Assembly: GCA_023416655.1 (NCBI GenBank)
Contig: JAEZHK010000007.1
Coordinates: 1-6,344 of the forward strand
Reading direction: 5' to 3'
DNA length: 6,344 bases
Source: Bacillota bacterium
GTDB lineage: Bacteria > Bacillota > Clostridia > Christensenellales > Aristaeellaceae
The translations under genes were made by a program, and so were the position numbers. Below the pieces are notes generated by a model that was not told the DNA's origin, searched no databases, and was given only the letters and a program-made list of their open reading frames with translations. This document shows positions 4,835 through 6,344 of this stretch, piece after piece (position 1 is the stretch's first letter; each line of letters begins with the position of its first letter).

Positions 4835-5233
4835 ATGGCCAAGCCGAAGCTGAAAAAGGTGACGCGCAAGCGCCGCGAGAAAAAGCTCGTGGAGCGCGGC
4901 GCGGCCCACATCCGCTCTTCGTTCAACAACACGATCGTCACGATCACCGACACCGCCGGAAACGCGTTGTCGTGGGCCTCTGCCGGCGGACTGGGTTTCC
5001 GCGGCAGCAAGAAGTCCACGCCGTTCGCCGCGCAGACGGCCGCCGAGACCGCCGCGAAGGCCGCGATGGAATATGGCCTCAAGTCGGTTGAGGTGTACGT
5101 CAAGGGCCCCGGCTCCGGGCGCGAAGCCGCCATCCGCTCGCTGCAGGCGGCGGGTCTGGAGGTCAACATGATCAAGGACGTGACGCCGATTCCGCACAAC
5201 GGATGCCGTCCGCCCAAGCGCAGAAGAGTGTAA
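4835..5233 (+). CDS. rpsK: 30S ribosomal protein S11
   Basis: S11 is on the platform of the small subunit near the E site and the messenger RNA exit. The product has 132 residues from ATG 4835. After a basic N-terminal arm (MAKPKLKKVTRKRREKKLVE) come AAHIRSSFNNTIVTITDTAG (23-42) and NALSWASAGGLGFRGSKKST with PFAAQTAAE. The C-terminal S11 signature then appears: VKGPGSGREAAIRSLQAAGL and DVTPIPHNGCRPPKRRRV. The Asn-Gly in HNGC is the conserved pair converted to isoaspartate in E. coli S11. Length and motifs are complete. The gene follows the long structured spacer and is followed by rpsD after 15 nt, so expression of S11 and S4 may share the same control. Confidence 0.97.
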   Translation: MAKPKLKKVTRKRREKKLVERGAAHIRSSFNNTIVTITDTAGNALSWASAGGLGFRGSKKSTPFAAQTAAETAAKAAMEYGLKSVEVYVKGPGSGREAAIRSLQAAGLEVNMIKDVTPIPHNGCRPPKRRRV

Positions 5234-5248
5234 TGGAGGTTTTGATTC

Positions 5249-5875
5249 ATGGCTAGATATAACGGTTCCGTTTGCCGTCAGTGCCGCCGCGAAGGCACCA
5301 AGCTCTTTCTGAAGGGTGACCGCTGCTACAGCCCGAAGTGCTCGGTGGGCCTCCGCCCCACCCCGCCGGGTGAACACGGCCAGGCTCGCCAGAAGAAGCA
5401 GTCCGAGTACGGCATGCAGCTGCGCGAAAAGCAGAAAGCCCGCCGCGTGTACGGCGTGCTGGAAGCCCAGTTCCACCGCTACTTCGAAAAGGCTGAGGCC
5501 AAGCGCGGCATCACCGGCGAAAACCTGCTGGTGACGCTGGAGCGCCGTTTGGACAACGTGGTGTACCGCCTGGGCTTCGGCCTGAGCCGTCCCCATGCCC
5601 GCCAGCTCGTCCGCCATGGCCATATCCTGGTCAACGGCAAGAAGGTCAACATCCCCTCCTACGAGGTGGACGTCAATGACGTTGTCTCCGTGCGCGAAAA
5701 GAGCGCGGAGGCGGAGCGCTTCAAGAGCCTTCGCGAAGGCACCGGCCGCGTGATCCCGAAGTGGATCGTGCTGGATGCCCCCAACCTGAAGGCCTCTATC
5801 GTCGCCCTCCCGCAGCGCGAAGACGTCGATACGACGATCCAGGAGCATTTGATCGTCGAGCTGTACTCCCGCTAA
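5249..5875 (+). CDS. rpsD: 30S ribosomal protein S4, four-cysteine zinc form
   Basis: S4 is a primary 16S rRNA-binding protein that nucleates 30S assembly and influences fidelity. The product has 208 residues. The N-terminal segment contains C9, C12, C26 and C31 (VCRQC, RCYSPKC), the arrangement of the zinc-binding form rather than the cysteine-free one of Bacillus or E. coli. It continues LRPTPPGEHGQARQKKQSEY and YGMQLREKQKARRVYGVLE. The S4 RNA-binding domain starts at about residue 98: ERRLDNVVYRLGFGLSRPHA, then ARQLVRHGHILVNGKKVNIP. The protein ends EHLIVELYSR, as usual. A TGGAGGT site (5234-5240) lies 9 nt before ATG 5249. In other bacteria S4 is the autogenous repressor of its operon by binding its own mRNA. 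Here rpsD sits inside the alpha block, so it is a candidate regulator of the spacer structures upstream, but nothing in the sequence proves that. Confidence 0.97.
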   Translation: MARYNGSVCRQCRREGTKLFLKGDRCYSPKCSVGLRPTPPGEHGQARQKKQSEYGMQLREKQKARRVYGVLEAQFHRYFEKAEAKRGITGENLLVTLERRLDNVVYRLGFGLSRPHARQLVRHGHILVNGKKVNIPSYEVDVNDVVSVREKSAEAERFKSLREGTGRVIPKWIVLDAPNLKASIVALPQREDVDTTIQEHLIVELYSR

Positions 5876-5892
5876 TCATGAGTTTTCCGCTT

Positions 5893-5912
5893 GATAGGGG
5901 AGTACCCCGATT
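5893..5912 (+). other. Small hairpin in the rpsD-rpoA spacer
   Basis: GGGG (5897-5900) pairs with CCCC (5905-5908) around an AGTA loop. After one A·G mismatch, T5895-A5910 and A5894-T5911 and a G·T pair can extend the stem. No T-tract follows, so it is not a terminator. It sits in a 60-nt spacer 8 nt upstream of the rpoA ribosome binding site and could be a weak translational or processing element, or chance. Confidence 0.3.
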
Positions 5913-5935
5913 CCGCCAAAAGGAGGGCGTGCTGA

Positions 5936-6344
5936 ATGATCGAAATCGAAAAACCGAGAATTGAACGAGTGGAGATCGGCGAAAACAACCGCTACGGCAA
6001 GTTCGTCGTGGAACCGTTGGAGCGTGGTTTTGGCCAGACGTTGGGCAATTCGCTGCGCCGCGTGCTGCTCAATTCACTGCCGGGTGTGGCGGTGACCAGC
6101 GTGCGCATCGAAGGCGTGCAGCATGAGTTTTCGACAGTGCCGGGCGTGAAGGAAGACGTGGCGGAGATCATCCTCAACCTCAAAAACCTGTCCGCCAAGC
6201 TTTACTCCGACCAGCCCAAGATCATTACGGTGGACGCGGTTGGACCCTGCGAAGTGACCGCCGCGGATATGAAGTGCGACGAAGAAGTCGAGATTGTCAA
6301 CCCCGAGTTGCACGTGGCCACCCTGGCCGAAGGCGCGCACCTGC
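5936..6344 (+). CDS. rpoA: RNA polymerase alpha subunit, N-terminal part (partial)
   Basis: Alpha dimerises to start assembly of core RNA polymerase. Only the first 136 codons are in the window, and the gene runs off the end. The start is ATG 5936, 9 nt after AAGGAGG (5920-5926). The sequence reads MIEIEKPRIERVEIGENNRY, then YGKFVVEPLERGFGQTLGNS and LRRVLLNSLPGVAVTSVRIE, with HEFSTVPGVKEDVAEIILNL and NPELHVATLAEGAHL following. This is the assembly/dimerisation domain. The LRRVLL segment (40-45) contains the arginine equivalent to the one essential for beta binding in E. coli (R45 there). It resembles the Bacillus form closely, including the short MIEIEKP start. The C-terminal DNA- and activator-binding domain lies outside the window, and rplQ would be expected next. 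Confidence 0.97.
   Translation, partial: MIEIEKPRIERVEIGENNRYGKFVVEPLERGFGQTLGNSLRRVLLNSLPGVAVTSVRIEGVQHEFSTVPGVKEDVAEIILNLKNLSAKLYSDQPKIITVDAVGPCEVTAADMKCDEEVEIVNPELHVATLAEGAHL

Noticed and set aside
4829..5848. A 339-codon minus-strand frame over rpsK and rpsD
   Set aside because: It is a shadow of two clear ribosomal genes, with His/Ala/Leu/Arg-rich composition and no recognisable motif or upstream ribosome binding site.
1..6344. Mobile element, CRISPR array, tRNA/rRNA, defence or secondary-metabolite genes
   Set aside because: The window is filled by a continuous, co-oriented translation operon with no repeats, no foreign-looking insertion and no room for such features.

Overview
The window is a stretch of a bacterial ribosomal-protein superoperon (the end of the spc block followed by the alpha block). 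All genes are on the + strand and the DNA is GC-rich. The order is rpsE (3' part), rpmD, rplO, secY, adk, map, a small KOW-domain gene, infA, rpmJ, rpsM, rpsK, rpsD, rpoA (5' part). Four things point to a Gram-positive (Firmicutes) member, most likely Clostridia: adk and map lie between secY and infA, a KOW-domain gene lies between map and infA, rpsD lies between rpsK and rpoA, and nearly every gene has a strong AGGAGG-type ribosome binding site. High GC and the SecY/RpoA sequences would fit a GC-rich clostridial lineage. I cannot name a family or genus from sequence alone.

Layout. Positions 1-957 encode the large- and small-subunit proteins S5 (partial), L30 and L15. Positions 959-2230 encode SecY, the protein-export channel. 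Positions 2241-3891 hold adenylate kinase, methionine aminopeptidase and the KOW protein, the last two joined by 4-base ATGA start/stop overlaps. Positions 3896-4255 hold initiation factor IF-1 (TTG start) and the 37-residue L36. Positions 4319-5875 hold S13, S11 and S4. From 5936 to the window end is the N-terminal domain of the RNA polymerase alpha subunit.

The genes form one growth-linked transcription unit: ribosome parts, translation initiation, removal of the initiator methionine, insertion of membrane proteins, adenylate balance and RNA polymerase assembly. No convincing internal promoter or factor-independent terminator was found. Most junctions are 0-13 nt. The exceptions are rpmJ-rpsM (63 nt), rpsM-rpsK (138 nt) and rpsD-rpoA (60 nt), all of which can fold into hairpins. 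The 138-nt rpsM-rpsK spacer is the least explained part of the window, because it can form two mutually exclusive structures just upstream of the rpsK ribosome binding site.

Overall this is core, ordinary genome. I see no mobile element, CRISPR array, tRNA/rRNA or defence system, and no protein of wholly unknown type. The findings are therefore modest: candidate cis-acting RNA structures, a non-AUG start on IF-1, small departures in Adk and Map, and the little-studied KOW protein.
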